Shown in pieces: positions 1 to 57,567 of a DNA stretch of 64,000 nt. Under the pieces are notes generated by a model that was given only the letters and a program-made list of their open reading frames with translations, had not been told where the DNA came from and did no database searches. The stretch spans positions 1,424,780 to 1,488,779 of the forward strand of contig ML677385.1 in NCBI GenBank assembly GCA_007922305.1. Direction: 5' to 3'. The DNA is from Dermatemys mawii. Taxonomy: Eukaryota; Chordata; Testudines; Dermatemydidae. Position 1 is the first letter of the stretch, and each line of letters starts with the position of its first letter. Both the position numbers and the translations under genes were made by a program.

Positions 1-200
1 CTGAAGCCCATGTGCTGCAGACCGGCCCAGCTCTGTCGCTAGTCCGCACAGGCACCTGCTGCAGCGCCCAGAGCTGTGGAAATGCTTCAGTTAGGTCGAA
101 CTGATCCCGCGTGTAGACGCAGCTGGGCCATAGCCGAATTCTTCCCTTGCCCTAGCACCTGCTTCACGGGGCGGGTTAGCGCACCCCTGTGGGGTGTGTG
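1..200. other. GC-rich fragment at window edge, not recognised
   Basis: Moderately GC- and CpG-rich, unlike the DNA that follows. It may be the end of a repeat or regulatory DNA extending beyond the window. No coding evidence. Confidence 0.2.
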
Positions 201-513
201 AAAACACAGGAAAACCGCATGACACATAAGGGACGACACTGTACTTTAAAGGACATGTCAGGGAAACACCAGTGGCCTGAGGATGTTATATATCCTTCTC
301 TCCCACGTACCTTTCCAGCACCCTCCTCTCTACAATGCAGTTAGCTTCAATTTAATATTGAAAATAGTACTAATCCATTTTAATACATCTTAAAATACAG
401 GACACTCTGGATTGCCTAAGAGAAAAACATCTCCCCTTGTTGTAGCAAGGGTACACTCTACCATCACATTTGTAGAACAGACCCATTCCTCTGTGCTTTA
501 ACTAGAGTACGCT

Positions 514-636
514 TAGGGTGACCAGATGTCCCGATTTTATAGAGAGAGTCCCAATTTTTGGATCTTTTTCTTATCAAGGCTCTTATTACCCCCCACCACG
601 GTCCTGATTTTTCACATTTGCTATCTGGTCACCCTA
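514..636. mobile_element. MITE with TAGGGTGACCAGA terminal inverted repeats
   Basis: A 123-bp element starting TAGGGTGACCAGATG and ending with the complement (ATCTGGTCACCCTA). TA at both ends suggests a Tc1/mariner-type TA target duplication. It has no coding capacity. Confidence 0.75.
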
Positions 637-1318
637 ATCATTGGATTTATACATTAGCACCATACAGTTAAACCCACAATTAAACCCACAAATGCTAACA
701 AAAACATGGAAATCATCTACAGTACAAACCAGGCTGGAGCCTTCCTACAGTGCCTGGTTGGTGTAAACAATGGGGCATGACTCACACTCTCACATGTCCC
801 AGGCACCATGCCACATGTTAAAAAGCACATTCACTAAGGTGGGATGGCTACTGTAATATGACTGTTGAAACATTACACAGAATTAATGATTTCCACAATG
901 TTGTTATAGGTGAGGCTGGAAGCACTGGCCAGGCTTAAAGTTGCCTGATTCTTCCCATTACAAGACCCTGTTTCAGAAGTTTGAGTTTTGCCCAACTCAA
1001 TATACTGCATAGAGATTACATACCACCAAGCAACAATAACTCTGCATTTTTTGGAGCCATTAAAATAGATTTATAGTTCCATATAGCCAAACCCATAGAA
1101 AAAAGTCAGTTTAGGCAGAAAGTCACCACAGAAAGAAGTGTGTGTGTGTGAAGGGGCAGAATAGAAAAATTATTGCAACCAACCCCTCTCTGGCCTTATA
1201 CCCCCGCACAAATCAAAACACTATCGTTTTCAGAAACAAGCTTTCTTTACATACCTGTTGAGAGAGAGGGAGGAGGATAGTGCATAATTATAGCGCTAGA
1301 ATGTGCTTCAAGTTACTG

Positions 1319-2194
1319 GCTACGTCTACACTACTGTGGTAGTGTGGTAAATCGACCCTGGCTACACAACTCCAGCTACATGAATAACAGCAGAGGCAAC
1401 GTACCTGAGGTCAAGTTACTACAGGGTGTACAACATAGGGAGTTGATGGGAGAAACTCTCTCATCGACTTACCTTGCTCTTCTTGTGGGGGTAGAGTACA
1501 GGGGTCAACTGGAGAGCGATCTACTGACGATTTGACGGGTCTTCGCTAGACCCTGTAAATCAGGGGTGGGCAAACTTTTTGGCCCAAGGGTCACATGGGA
1601 TTGTAAAACTGTATGGAGGGCTGTAAGGAGACCCTTAACCACCCCCCAGGACTCCACTCCCCCCATCTAAGCTCCCCTGCTCCTTGTTCCCTGACTGCCC
1701 CCTCTAGTGACTTCCCACCCTGATGCCAGGATCCCACCCCGATGCCGGGATCCCACCCCCTATTTAACCTCCCTTGTTCCCTGTCCTATATCCACACCCC
1801 TACCCCAACCACCACCCCTGGAACTCCACCCCCCCCACTCTCCCCTTGAGTCTCTGCCCCATCCAACTGTCCCCTGCTCCCTGACTGCCCCCACCCCCGT
1901 GCCCACTTCCCTTATCCAATCCCACCCCCCACTCATCAGAGCCAGTCACGGCTCTGCAACGCTCCCCAGCAGCAGCAGTGAGCTGGAGCACTAGTGGCAT
2001 GGCTGCAGGGGACGGGGGAAGGCAGAGAAGGGGTCGGGGTTGCCTCCCTGGCTGGGAGCTCAGGTGGACCAGACAGGATGGTCCTGCAGATCTAATGTGG
2101 CCTATGGGCCATACTTTGCTCACCCCTGAGCTAAATCGACCACTGGTGGATTGATCTCAGGGCATCGATCCCAGCTGTAGTATAGACCGGCACT
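1319..2194. mobile_element. DNA element with CTACRTCTACACTAC-type ends, split by a hAT
   Basis: The left end is GCTACGTCTACACTAC; the right end reads, in complement, CCGGTCTATACTAC. Internal CTAAATCGACC motifs occur on both sides of the nested hAT (1561-2128). It is related by its ends to the elements at 29.3 and 60.0 kb. Confidence 0.6.
1561..2128. mobile_element. nonautonomous hAT element (nested)
   Basis: 568 bp with ends CAGGGGTGGGCAAAC and (complement) CAGGGGTGAGCAAAG. The flanking octamers CTGTAAAT and AGCTAAAT share 5 of 8 bases and look like a decayed 8-bp target duplication. The interior is CT-rich and noncoding. Confidence 0.7.
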
Positions 2195-3074
2195 AAGAGG
2201 CTGGCAGATTATCCAGAAGTAGAGCAAGGCTAACTTTTTCAAACAAAACTGTCACCAAACACCACATATTTGGGTCGACTCTAAAGGTTTTGTTAATAGG
2301 TCAAATTTGCCCAAGTATTTTGATTGAAAAAAATTGTTTTAAAGGAAAGTTGAACCAAAACATTTTGATTATTCTATTTGAAATTACTTTGTTTCAAAAT
2401 GTATTTTATTATTTAAAAAAATAGGTAAAAAATGGAATGGTTCATTTAAGGTCAACTGAGAACTTAAATTTTTCATTTTGGCCAGTGAACTAAAAAAAAA
2501 GAAGCCAGCCAACCAACAATAAAAAAGACAGTTACCTTTTCCGTAACTGGTGTTCTTCGAGATGTGTTGCTCATGTCTATTCCAATTCTACAATGAGCTC
2601 CATTCAGATGGCCCCCAGCACCCACACAGAGCTCATTCGAGCACTGGAGTCTTGAGTATCTAGTGTTTTCGGTTTTCAGTTTTTAACTGATTTTCATCGA
2701 TAAATTAACAGATGTTTTTAAATTTGGGAGTTTGGTTTTTTACTGAATCACACCCGGTTAATATTTTTTTCAGGTACTTATTTTTGATAAAACATTTAAC
2801 GCTTTGTGCGATTATTGTGGCCTGCTGTGCTGAGACGGAAGCAGTTCTGCAGTGTAAAATGCAGAACACACCTGGGGAAGGTTGAAAAATCAAGCAACAT
2901 TAATATCACACTATAATTGACTCCCAAGGAAATGCTGCTCACCTATTTCTTTGCTACAGAAAAAATAAGACATGAAATCATGCATCATTGGATTTGGAGC
3001 TGTGTGTGAACAAGCTGAAGGCTCTGTTTTACACAGTGGGAGATGAGTGCAGAGCTGACTGCCAATTACCTACT

Positions 3075-4513
3075 TCTTTGTGCCGCATCGGTGGATGGGC
3101 TTGTATTTCGCTGCCAATCATGTAAATAACGCATGGTCTGTCCTAATGTGTCTCCTAGATCATCCTGAGTTTGTTGGTTCTAAAGCAGAAACACTGAAGA
3201 GATTGGAAAATAACCAAAATGACCACCAGATTCTGCACACCAAGGTAATGTTCATTGTTGAAAACACTGGAGTTTTCTCCAACTACTGCCACTACAGACA
3301 TTTACCAGATCCTAATGACCAAAATTTCAGTTGAATTGAGTACTAATGCTGCAGGAGACACATACGGTGAGAAAACCCAGCAGTTTCTAGAAATCCTTCC
3401 AATCCCAGAACATGAGAAAACCAAAAAAGCATTCAAAACTTTCAAACCACTGCTCGGTGAGAAATGGGAGAGGACCTTGCTCTGTAATCTCAACCCTGAA
3501 CTGGTTGGTGCTGAAGATTCTTTTCATAATGTCATCCAGGTGCTGCACCCCTTGCTCAAGGTGAATTTTGCAGCTAACTATGCCCCTTGTGCCAGAGTGT
3601 TTCAGCCATTTGTCATTAAAAATAGAATTTCAAATCTGAAAAGGGGGATTTACTACTTACCTCAGGGCCGGATTAACCTTTTGTAGGCCCGGCTCCAAAC
3701 ATATTTGTGGGCCACCATGGGGGCAATGGAACATAGCGTGTGGAGGTTGGTCCCCAGAGCGAGGGGCTGGCTAGGGGCACGGCCTGGCAGGAGCAGTCCC
3801 ACCTGTGCAGCCAGGGCTGGTCCCGGGATGTGGAAATTGCTTTGGCCCCTCAGAAGTGTTGTGATCAGCCAGGCCAGGGCCTGCCCCAGATGGGCTTCCT
3901 CAGGACCCATTTGCCTGGGGGGAGCACAGCCAAGCCACCCACGCTGTTCCCTTCCCCCACAACTGGCCAAGACTGGCCAGGCTTCTGCATGAGTCCCAGG
4001 CAGCTCAGCTCCAGGGAGGCAGCCAGGGCCGCATAGGTGATGAGAAGAAGAGAGTGCCCGGAGCTGGAGATGCGTTGGGGTCTGGCCAGGAGACAGAGAG
4101 GAGCCAGTGGGTAGCATCAAGGGGCAGAGAGGAGCCCTTGGCTGATCGGTGGGCAGGCCAAGAGGAGCAAGTGGTAGGTGGGGGAGGGGGAGCCAGTGGG
4201 CTGGTGGGGACTCAGGGTGCAGTGCAAGTGGAGCAGAACAGGGCCTCTTCTGAGCATGGGCCTGGCTCCAGGGCACTATTGTAAACCCAGTACTGACTTA
4301 CCTGAACATGCCTAACGCTGATGTGAAACTGGATGTGCGGGCTTTTTGGAATAGTCATCGAGACACACTTCACAACTTCAGCAAAGTGACATGGGGAGCT
4401 CTGAGTGTACCCCCTGGATGTCTTGACACAGGGTGCTTATTTACAAAGTTGGACTACCTCCAAGACAGCAAGAGGCTCAAGAGGAGTGAGGATACTTTGA
4501 AGAAAATTATGTG
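3075..4513 (+). pseudogene. hAT transposase relic, interrupted by a younger hAT
   Basis: Broken frames at 3080-3334, 3255-3686 and 4308-4514 on the plus strand. The last carries WGALSVPPGCLDTGCLF, like the C-terminal dimerisation block of hAT transposases, just before the stop. The frames shift at about 3.3 kb and are split by the 633-bp element at 3663-4295. The N-terminal zinc finger and most catalytic parts are not visible. This is a dead copy; the family call rests mostly on the C-terminal block. Confidence 0.55.
3663..4295. mobile_element. nonautonomous hAT inserted in a transposase relic
   Basis: 633 bp, flanked by perfect 8-bp duplications ACTTACCT (3655-3662 and 4296-4303). The ends are CAGGGCCGGATTAACC and, in complement, CAGTACTGGGTTTACA. 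Overlapping open frames inside are GC-rich noise. Confidence 0.85.
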
Positions 4514-4856
4514 AGCGTAAGCAAATTAGAATTTCTGGAAAAATTATTAGCTCTGAGTGAGACAAAAAATCTTTGTACATAAAAATGTTTCAAATACACT
4601 GTAGTAAAATGTATACATTAGAAAAGGATTCCTCAATCCCCCAATTTTTCTATTTTTTAAAACCCCCAATTTCATCCCAGTTTTAATGCTTGGAAAATGA
4701 ACATTGAAGAATTCCAGGATTTTTTGTTTTACACAAATAAAAACTGAACACACAGAACACTAAGTATCCTTTAGGCAAACAGCTCCATTCTGTTCATCTA
4801 AACATCTTTGCATCTTAACATCCAATACTGCTATACTACTACATATACATTATCCT

Positions 4857-4922
4857 GCCTCAGTGCAGGGGGCTGGACTACATTACCTGTTGAGGGGCCA
4901 CCCAGTCCTACTTTTGTAGGAT
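4857..4922 (+). repeat. CR1/SINE 3' tail fragment
   Basis: Contains GCAGGGGGCTGGACTAC and CCAGTCCTA, the shared 3' tail of CR1 LINEs and turtle SINEs (compare 61840-61914). The body of the element is missing. Confidence 0.6.
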
Positions 4923-5373
4923 TCCACACAAGAGGACATCTGGACATTCTGTTCTGCTTAAGGACCTTTTCTGACTAAAAATGGTGACGTAATAGTTGGT
5001 TTTGGGATATAACAAATTGTCCATCAAGAACTGGGCATGGTCATAAACCTGGACAACTACGCAAACATCAAAGCTTCGGCTCCAATTATTCATTAGTCCC
5101 TCAATCGCCTCTAACAGCCTGCCTCCCAACACAGCTTTAATATGCTTCCTAATAGAGCAGCAAGGGATCCTTCCTCGATGGGTTCAGGCACAATAAGAAC
5201 TGAGCAACACAGGCTCAGGCACAGCTAGGAGGAGCTTGCTGCTGAAAGAAAACAGGTAAAGAGGCCTTGTAAACATGGAGTCTTATTATTAATGCAGATG
5301 AGCAGACAGACAGTCTGGTACACCTGGAAGACCTGGGCACATACGACAGGACACTACACAGAGACAACTGGTG

Positions 5374-5379
5374 TTTATT
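5374..5379 (-). terminator. candidate distal poly(A) signal AATAAA
   Basis: AATAAA on the minus strand, followed by CACCAGTTG and then GU-rich TCTCTGTGTAGTGTCC, a good arrangement for cleavage and polyadenylation. It would give a 3' UTR of about 5.2 kb. Confidence 0.4.
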
Positions 5380-7741
5380 GTTTTACGTACAGCAGTAGTT
5401 ATTTCTTTTTTTAAAAAGAAGACATCCTCTTTTCATGCTTATTAGTGATAGGCTAATAAATCTGTACAGCACAGTCCTCTTAATTGCACCAAGTTATTTT
5501 AGTGTACAAATGTAAAAAAGTTATCACAGCTGAGTGCTAAGAGTAAATGTTTCACCCTGTTTGGAATATGCAAGCACATTACACCCTTGGTAAACAGCTA
5601 CACTTTACATAGGGTTGTTAAAACAACAAGATTGGCAAAATAACCAGTTCCATATATGCCGGCTATTTTTGCAGCACGCTAGTAGCTTGCACAACATGAG
5701 TATAGCTGTCCTGAGTAATACATTACTCACCCTTAATTGAATGGTGGGAAGATTAACTGAATGTATTTAGAGTTTACTTATCATTAAGGCCTGGATTCAG
5801 CAAGGTACCTAAACACATGCCTTACTTTAAGTACATGAATCATTCCACTGAAGTCAGTGTCAAGGAGTAAATGTGAGGCCATTGGTTGCTAAAAGCAGTT
5901 TAATTAACAACTCTGCTCTTTATATCTTATCTTTTCCAGTAGGGCAGCTACCTGTAAATATGGACTGTACTAACAGGCTCTGTTCTCTTCAAGCAATCAT
6001 TTAATCCTATGCTATGGGGTACTTGGGTTTTTTATGGTACCCTACTCACATATATCTTAACTTTCGGCTTTATTGCCAATGAAACACAATCAATATAAAA
6101 AAAAAGTCACATTTATGTGTGATTCCTCCTCTACTCCCCAAACCCCATAGTACTACTGCTCTAACACCTAAGGGATCATTAGAACTGAAAGGGACTATTT
6201 GGAGTGAGGGTGGGGAGGTGAAGTGCTGTCAAATGCACAAAGTATAGTTAGTTTTACTGCTTCCTTCTGCTTCTTTATAACAATAAAGAGAAAACACATG
6301 GGTGAAAAAAGAGACAAACAAAAACAAATAAACCAACCCCTGTATTCGTTCTTTGGCTTACAGAATGCACAGATAAATAAGAATTTAAAAAAATCACAAA
6401 AATATTTCATTATTTCCACAATACAGCTTTGAAAGAATTTGATTACGAGGAAAAACAACTAATATATATAACATGTTGCATCATGTTTTATATATATATA
6501 TGTTATATTATGGTGTGAGATTTGATATTCCTTCTTAAATGCTGAACTACTAAAATCATTAAGGTGCATGTGTCTGTATATTACAACCCCTGCCTTTCCC
6601 CAAAGTCAGGGAACCATGCTGCATCTGATCTTGCAAGGTGCTGTGCTGCCCCAATGCCCATTGGTATTCATCACAGGAGGCGTTCAACACCTGAGAGGAT
6701 TGGACTCAGTGTTAATGTTAAGTGCCTAATCTTGCTGAACTCTGTGGCAACATGTTCACTTAAATGGGAGCAGGTTGTAGGTGAACTACTAGTATGTGCC
6801 CATCTATTTCCACAAGAGTGTTGTTAGCTTTTGCAATTTTAACGGTGAGCTTTCCAATATGAGATTTTATTTAAAGCCCCAGTGCCTGGAAACAAAATGA
6901 TTATACAAGAATCTCAGCTTTCATTTAAAAATAAGAGCATATTCCTAGCCCTCATGGTTGCAGAGGAAAGCTTGAAAAAACATGACTGAGTTCACCCTGA
7001 AGGCTCAGAAACCAGAGGGCATATAACCCCCTCACATTTATTTTTAATCTCATAATTTTGGGGGGTCTGGATCACGACTGTGAACATTTGAAATACTGAG
7101 GATTTAAACTGTCAGTTTGGGCTCACAACTAGTGACTATGGCTAACATGTTCTCAATGCTATCTACAGTGATTTCTAGAAGAGGGGAAAAATGACCTAGC
7201 CACATGTGGCAAATCTTAAATCACTGTCCATCTGAACAGGGCTATTTTGGAGGGGCTGTTGAAAAAGTTTTCAATTTATTAACAGAAATTAAGATCTCCT
7301 TTTATCCCAAATGCCCTTGTCCCCTCCATCTTGAGAATAGGCTAGTCTAGTCTCCACCACCAAAACTTCAAATTTTGGCAGTCATCCAAGACTTCCATAA
7401 ACATCAAGTGCTACAAGTCTGCAGGGGGTGGAGGAGAGAGCTTCCTTCTTGCGTTCTGCCAAGATTAATGTAATCCCTCATACCAATTTAAAAGACGAAC
7501 TGCACAAGATTTTGTACACAAAAAATCCCAACTCAGTAATTTAACAGACTTTACATATGTAGTGTCAAATGTTTTGTTTACAATCAGTGATTCCTTTCAT
7601 CAGGGCCTAATCCTGCATCTCCTAGGATCTTGTACGCCTTGGTAAGATCTATGCACCTTAGGAAAACTTCAGTTTAGAAAGGCCACGACATTCAGAGTTT
7701 AAATTTTGTTTTTCCTCCTTTCAGCAAATAGCATCACTAAG

Positions 7742-7990
7742 GGCAAGTTTATACTTAAAACTCTGCATCGGTGCCACACTGAGTTGTGCCACTGTAGTGC
7801 TTTCAATAAAGACACACTAGACTGACAGGAGAGAGCTCTCCCATCGGCATAATTAAGCTGCCTCCCATGGGGAGTGGGGGGAAAGAAGATATGTTAGTAT
7901 AACTATGTTGCTCAAAGGTGTGGATTTTCAAACCCCTGAGCAACGTAGTTATGCCAATATAACATCCTCTGTAGTGTAGACCAGAACAAA
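7742..7990. mobile_element. diverged DNA element with GTCTACACTA-type right end
   Basis: The right end, in complement, reads GGTCTACACTACAGAGG, matching the family at 1.3 and 29.3 kb. The left end (GGGCAAGTTTATACTT) is more diverged. It lies in the probable 3' UTR. Confidence 0.45.
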
Positions 7991-8382
7991 AACTTAAAAT
8001 AGAGAGATCCCTGCCCTATTTAACATACCATTGCATGCAAACACCACCTAACGAAGTCAAAGGGAATTGTGTGCGCACCAAAGGAGTGCAGCCTTTTACT
8101 GCTGATGGCATAAACTGTTGTAAAGTAGATACAGAATCCTAACCTCGGTTTTTCTGCAAGTTAGTAAAAAAGGAGAAACAGTCTCAAATATGTTAAAGTA
8201 GGACTTCAACCTAATCCCCAAGCCATAATGATTTCTGATTAAAAAAGCACCAATCCACAAAAAAAACACCCCTCACAAAAGCTGTAGAGTGCATAGTTAT
8301 ATTACAAAAAAACTGCAACTGCAACAAACTTAAGATTTTTTTTTAAAAAATAGTGTTTAAAAATGCCTTCAAGTATTTATTA

Positions 8383-8685
8383 CAGCAGTGTCCAATAGAA
8401 ATTCGATGCTAGCCACACTTGTGGTTTTGAATTTTTCTTATTCGCTACATTATAAAAAAAGGATTTAAAAAAAAACATACTACAAACATATTACATATTA
8501 CTACCATAACCCTGAAATCTGGTATATAATTCATACTGACCATGCACCTTAACTCAGCCTCCAGATTTTACTTGGATTTTATAAAATTTACTGCAGAAAA
8601 AGTGGCTTCACAGACCGAGCATTAGCCACGATTCAATGGCCTATTTGCCACATGTGGCTAGTGGTGAACGTATGGGGCACCGCTG
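8383..8685. mobile_element. nonautonomous hAT in the probable C2CD2 3' UTR
   Basis: 303 bp with ends CAGCAGTGTCC and (complement) CAGCGGTGCCC. Flanking octamers ATTTATTA and GTTTATAA agree at 6 of 8 positions. Noncoding. Confidence 0.65.
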
Positions 8686-9530
8686 GTTTATAACAACCAA
8701 TACAGCAAGACTGTTGACAGTATATGTGTTTTGTAAAATGGTATTCATGACAGTACTACCGCAGTGCTATTACTAGGCCAAATAAAATGTATTTGGAGCT
8801 CAGTTAAAGCATTCGGTGGTTCATTTCTTTGGATATTTTACTTTTTGCTAAAGATTCCTCCCCCCAGTTTTATACTCTTCAGTACATCTTTGCTATGGAA
8901 TCTGGAGCCTATCAAAAGTACTGAAAGCTCTTAGTTCAATTATTCAACAATTTTCATTTTTGGAAAATATGCCTTTAAGGCTGAGGCCCAATACTGCCAT
9001 CCTCACTCAGTCAAATGTCTTACTGAAGTCTGTGGGCCAAATTCACTAGTGACAGAAGCAGGCACAACTCTGTTCACTTCAATGGAATTGCATCAGTTTA
9101 GATGACTGGTCATATTGGTGCAACAGGAGAGTTTGCCTGGGTAAAGACAGCAGGATTGGGTGCTATGTTCTCAACAGGGAATGCATATATGGCAAAGGAA
9201 TGTGTAAACAGGCATATATATGAAAAATATGTAAATCTGTAAAATGCATATAGATACTGAAGTTTTCTTCCCCTCTTCTTACTTAAACTAAGTGAGACCA
9301 CATTTTTTAAATCACATTTTAAAGAAAGGAGCTAACTAAAATATATTTTAACACACACAAAAAATCCAAACAAACTAAAAAAAACCCCATACCATATGAC
9401 AAAACTTGTAAACTTGTAACTGAAGGAGGGGAAAGAGAAACTTTTAAAAAATTCTGTTTTCCAGACTACTGGCAAATCAGACCATGAACTAATACAACTC
9501 TAAGTAAGATTAAACGTGATCTACACAACA

Positions 9531-9536
9531 TTTATT
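9531..9536 (-). terminator. candidate proximal poly(A) signal AATAAA
   Basis: AATAAA on the minus strand, about 1.0 kb after the stop codon, followed by a GU-rich TGTTGTGTAG stretch. Confidence 0.4.
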
Positions 9537-10554
9537 GCTCCTAACTTTGCTTTTGATATGATTGCTAGTATACTTGTCTATGAAGTACTGTACATAAAGA
9601 GAGTAGAGTCCCCAAGATTAAAACTGTTGCATTAGCACTTACAGCTTCTCATATAGTGAGGAAATAAAAGTAACAGTAAGACCTTTTAAATACTTTGTTT
9701 GCAAGTGGGAACAAATTAAACCTAGGAAAAAGTATTTTTACCATAATATATGCACAGAATTGAATATTCTAGGATACGTATTTGCATAATCAATTATTAT
9801 GGCTAATATCAAAGGTAAATGTCTACCTACACTGAGTTAGAAGTTATTACAGCAGGTTGTCTTAATCAGCACTTAATTTCCTTTTCCAGAAACAAACTGG
9901 TTTCCAAATTATAACAGGAACCAAATCAGGGTCTCTCGGCTTCCACTTTCAGCCTGTCAAGAAACCCAAGTTGAGATAGGCCTTGCTACTATGGTTTCAT
10001 ATTATAGAAGCACAAACCACAGTGGTACGTTACCTCTTTGTGGTGGTCCAGTCATCTACCTAGAAACCAAGAAGTCATGTTGGCTAGAAATTAAATGTAA
10101 ACTAGATTTAATATTCTAAACTTAAAACAAGGTAAGCCTCCCCAGTCACACCACTTCTACAGTCCGACCCACCTTCTCTACCCCCCTATCTCCTCAAAAA
10201 TAAAAATCTTATCGCTAAGAGTGGTAGATTCAAACCTTCTGCAAATCAGGATTGAATGCAGAGTGACAATTTGGATTGGGGCGGGGAGAACATGCTGGCA
10301 TCATACAATCAACACTATTTATGTTTAGGGGTAGGCTGGGGTAGGGGCAGGACGGGATCCTTCTTGCTTAAAGGCTTCTGAAAAAATTAAGTGTTCTGGA
10401 AAAATAAAAGCCAAGCTTTGTCTGCTTATTCTGGAACCACTGCATTTGTGAATATCATTTTATGCTAGTCACAATCTGTTTACACATCTTCTACTATTGT
10501 TTTGTAAACAGCTGATCAACTGATGTGCAAGTATCATTTAGAAAGCCTTAGGTT

Positions 10555-54936
<44,382 letters not shown>

Positions 54937-56235
54937 GGCTGCACATAACCAGCCCGCGGCGCCTCTCCGCCCGTGCGGTCTCGGCCTGCCCGCCCTCCCT
55001 CGCCGCGGGAGAAGAGTTCAAGGCATTGGCTTCTCCCGCGCTATCGGCCCGGGCGCCGGGGACGAAGGTCGCCCCCTCTGCGACGCGCTGTCCGGCCCGA
55101 GGGTGAGACAGGCCACAAGACCCGCCCCCGAGCCGGCCGGCGCCACCCCGCAGCCCGGCGCAGCGGGAAAGGGCCAGTCCCGGCCCGTCGCGGCGCTGCC
55201 CGCAGGGGCCGCTCGGCTCCCGCGCCCCGCCGAGGCCCCGGGCCGGCAGCCGCGTCCTCCGCGCGCTGCCCTGCCCAGGCTGCGCGGGGCGGCGGGGAGC
55301 CTTGCAAGCGCCGGGCCGGGCGGGCACCGCTCCCGCATGCCGCGGCGGCCTCTCCAGCGGGCCGAGCTGCTCTGCCCCCGCTTCAACCTGGAGCTGGAGC
55401 CGGCGGGCGCCGCTCCTGCCTCCTCGGCCCTTCCCAGCCCGCGCCCCCGGCCTTAAAGGCGCAGCGGCAGCCCCCGCCAGCGCCCAGCCTAGGCCAACGC
55501 TCCGGCGCCTCCTCAGCCCAGCGAGGAGCCGCCGCCCCCCGGGCGCTGGGGGTCGCAGGGTAGGAAATGGGGGGCTTCGAAGCGGCCCAGAAGCGCGTAG
55601 CGATGGGCTGCGGCGGTGTCGTTCGTGCACGTGGGGAACGGAGATGTCCCTCCTTTGCACGTGTGTGTGCGGGCGACGTGGAAATGCAGTGAGGTCACCG
55701 CGGGCATCGCTTTCTTCAGACCCCCTCGGCCTGGGAGCGCTTCCCCTCGCCGCGGTCCCACTGCGGCTCCACAACAAACAACTCTTCGACGCTATTGTGG
55801 TGTAGTGACCCTGTGACTCTGGGCCAGCTCTCCTGTTCCTTGGGGTGAAATCGTTGACACCCCCGCCCCGGCTGGGCCAGTCTATGGAAACGAAAATGTG
55901 GCAATTTATGCGAATTTTTAAAACATTTCCCATACAAAACCCGTGGTTGGAATGTCCAACACTGGAAACGTTTCAACCAGCTCTATATACACTGGTTTTA
56001 AAAACCCGGCAAAAAAAAGATTTTAATAAGATTGAAATGTTGACCAGCCCTGGTCAGAATGGAGTACCATCATGGCAGGATCAGAAAGCAAGGAGCCTGC
56101 TAACAGACTCCTTTGTCCTTTGCAAGCCAGGGAGCCAGCTCTGCAGGGGCACAGGGGAGTTTATGATGCAGGCCAAGGGTGTATAGAGGTCAGAGCCAGG
56201 GGGGATCACAATTCAGCCAAGGTATTCTTAGTATT

Positions 56236-56365
56236 ATTTGTATTCCAGTAGCACACAGAGATCCCAGCCAAATTTAGGGCCCCATTGTGCTAGGAATGGA
56301 AACATACAAAATCATAATATAAGAGACAGTTTCTGCCTGAATAGTTTGCAAATTGAATACATAAG
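56236..56365 (-). repeat. old LINE/SINE tail
   Basis: GGGCCCCATTGTGCTAGGAA is the complement of the tail family at 48.2 kb. Confidence 0.5.
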
Positions 56366-57540
56366 GCTAGTTGGGAGAAGAAGCAGAGAAACAGAAAGGT
56401 GAAGTGGCTTGCCCAAGATCATATATCAGACCCAGGAACAGAACTCTGTCCTCTTGGGCTCAGATCCTGCGTGTATATGTGAGGAGCACAGTGTTCTAAA
56501 AAAGCTGTCATGTTGCTCTGAACTCTGACTTTGAGTTGGAGTATTCCAGGCAGAGTTTAATTTCCCCTCATTGGCTCAAAGTGACATTTGTTTTCATGTT
56601 GGAGTTGTAATTCTCCAGTTTTTACAGTTTGTTTTGCTGTCCTAATTCCTGCACAGCTTGATAGAATTTAATGACACATCCTGGTGTTTGCTTCTCTCTT
56701 ACACCAATTACACTAACTTTAGTAGGAGCCATAGTAGGTCACTCTCTGACCCTGCCTACCCTAGTTAATTAACTGTTTCTAATTGAACTGGTGGAACAGA
56801 ACCAACTGAAGTCCAGGTAAATGAGTTTGCCCACGTTAGACATGGGATTTGTGTTCTGTACTATTACAGTTTTGCTCCATATTCTCACTAGTGCTCTTCT
56901 AAAGTGCTTTAGTTGCAATGCCTTCTGGGTATCTATCCCACAATTTCAAGCACATCTTCCAGAAGCAAGGGATTCAAAGGCCACCAGGGCAATATTGGAT
57001 AGTAGCAGGAAGGTTACTTGAACCACTGTCCATCTACTGGCATAAACAATACAGACCAGACCAGAACCATGCTTATTCAAACACTATTTGATGTTTGGAG
57101 CACTTGTGGCAGAGTGTTTTAAATGCCTGCTAAGTGGACCAAACAGTTTTTAGAATTGCTCTAATGTAGACAAGTGCTTTAGGCAGGTGTGATTAGAATA
57201 ACTGCTCCAATTTATGTGGAACAGATGGGAATGTAAATAAAGCTTCTGGACAGGACATAAATTGGAGGCAGGTGCCCAACTTCCATTGACTTTCATTGCC
57301 CTTTTTGCCTTTGAAAATCTCCCCTGAGATTGCTGTATCACTGACAAACAACATTTTGGAAAGGACCACCCCCCACCTTCTCTATAACAGCATATGAGAA
57401 TTTTAGGAGGACAGCCCCCATAATAACATAACAAAGAGTGTTACTCTTTTTGAAAGAGTAACTCTCGGCAATAGCGTTTTTGGAGTGAGTGGACCATAAT
57501 AGCCTTCCCACCCAGCCACTTCACAGGACGGGTGGGGTTG

Positions 57541-57567
57541 TTTTTTTTGGGGGGGGGGGGGGGGGGG
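57541..57567. repeat. T8G19 homopolymer tract
   Basis: Eight T then nineteen G; could form a G-quadruplex, and its length may be uncertain in the assembly. Confidence 0.9.

Larger units (their letters stand above)
5354..10554 (-). other. C2CD2: probable C2CD2 3' UTR (end uncertain)
   Basis: No other gene is visible between the stop codon and about 5.35 kb. The stretch is AT-rich and holds several AATAAA signals on the minus strand, a 303-bp hAT (8383-8685) and a diverged DNA element (7742-7990). The true end could be near 9.5 kb or near 5.35 kb; transcript data are needed to choose. Confidence 0.45.

Noticed and set aside
3662..4276. 204-codon minus-strand frame and overlapping plus-strand frames
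   Set aside because: They lie inside a nonautonomous hAT with perfect target duplications; GC-rich composition explains the open frames.
1..5300. search for first exons of PRDM15, the neighbour expected in human
   Set aside because: No zinc-finger or SET-type coding segment could be seen; the gene probably lies beyond the window.
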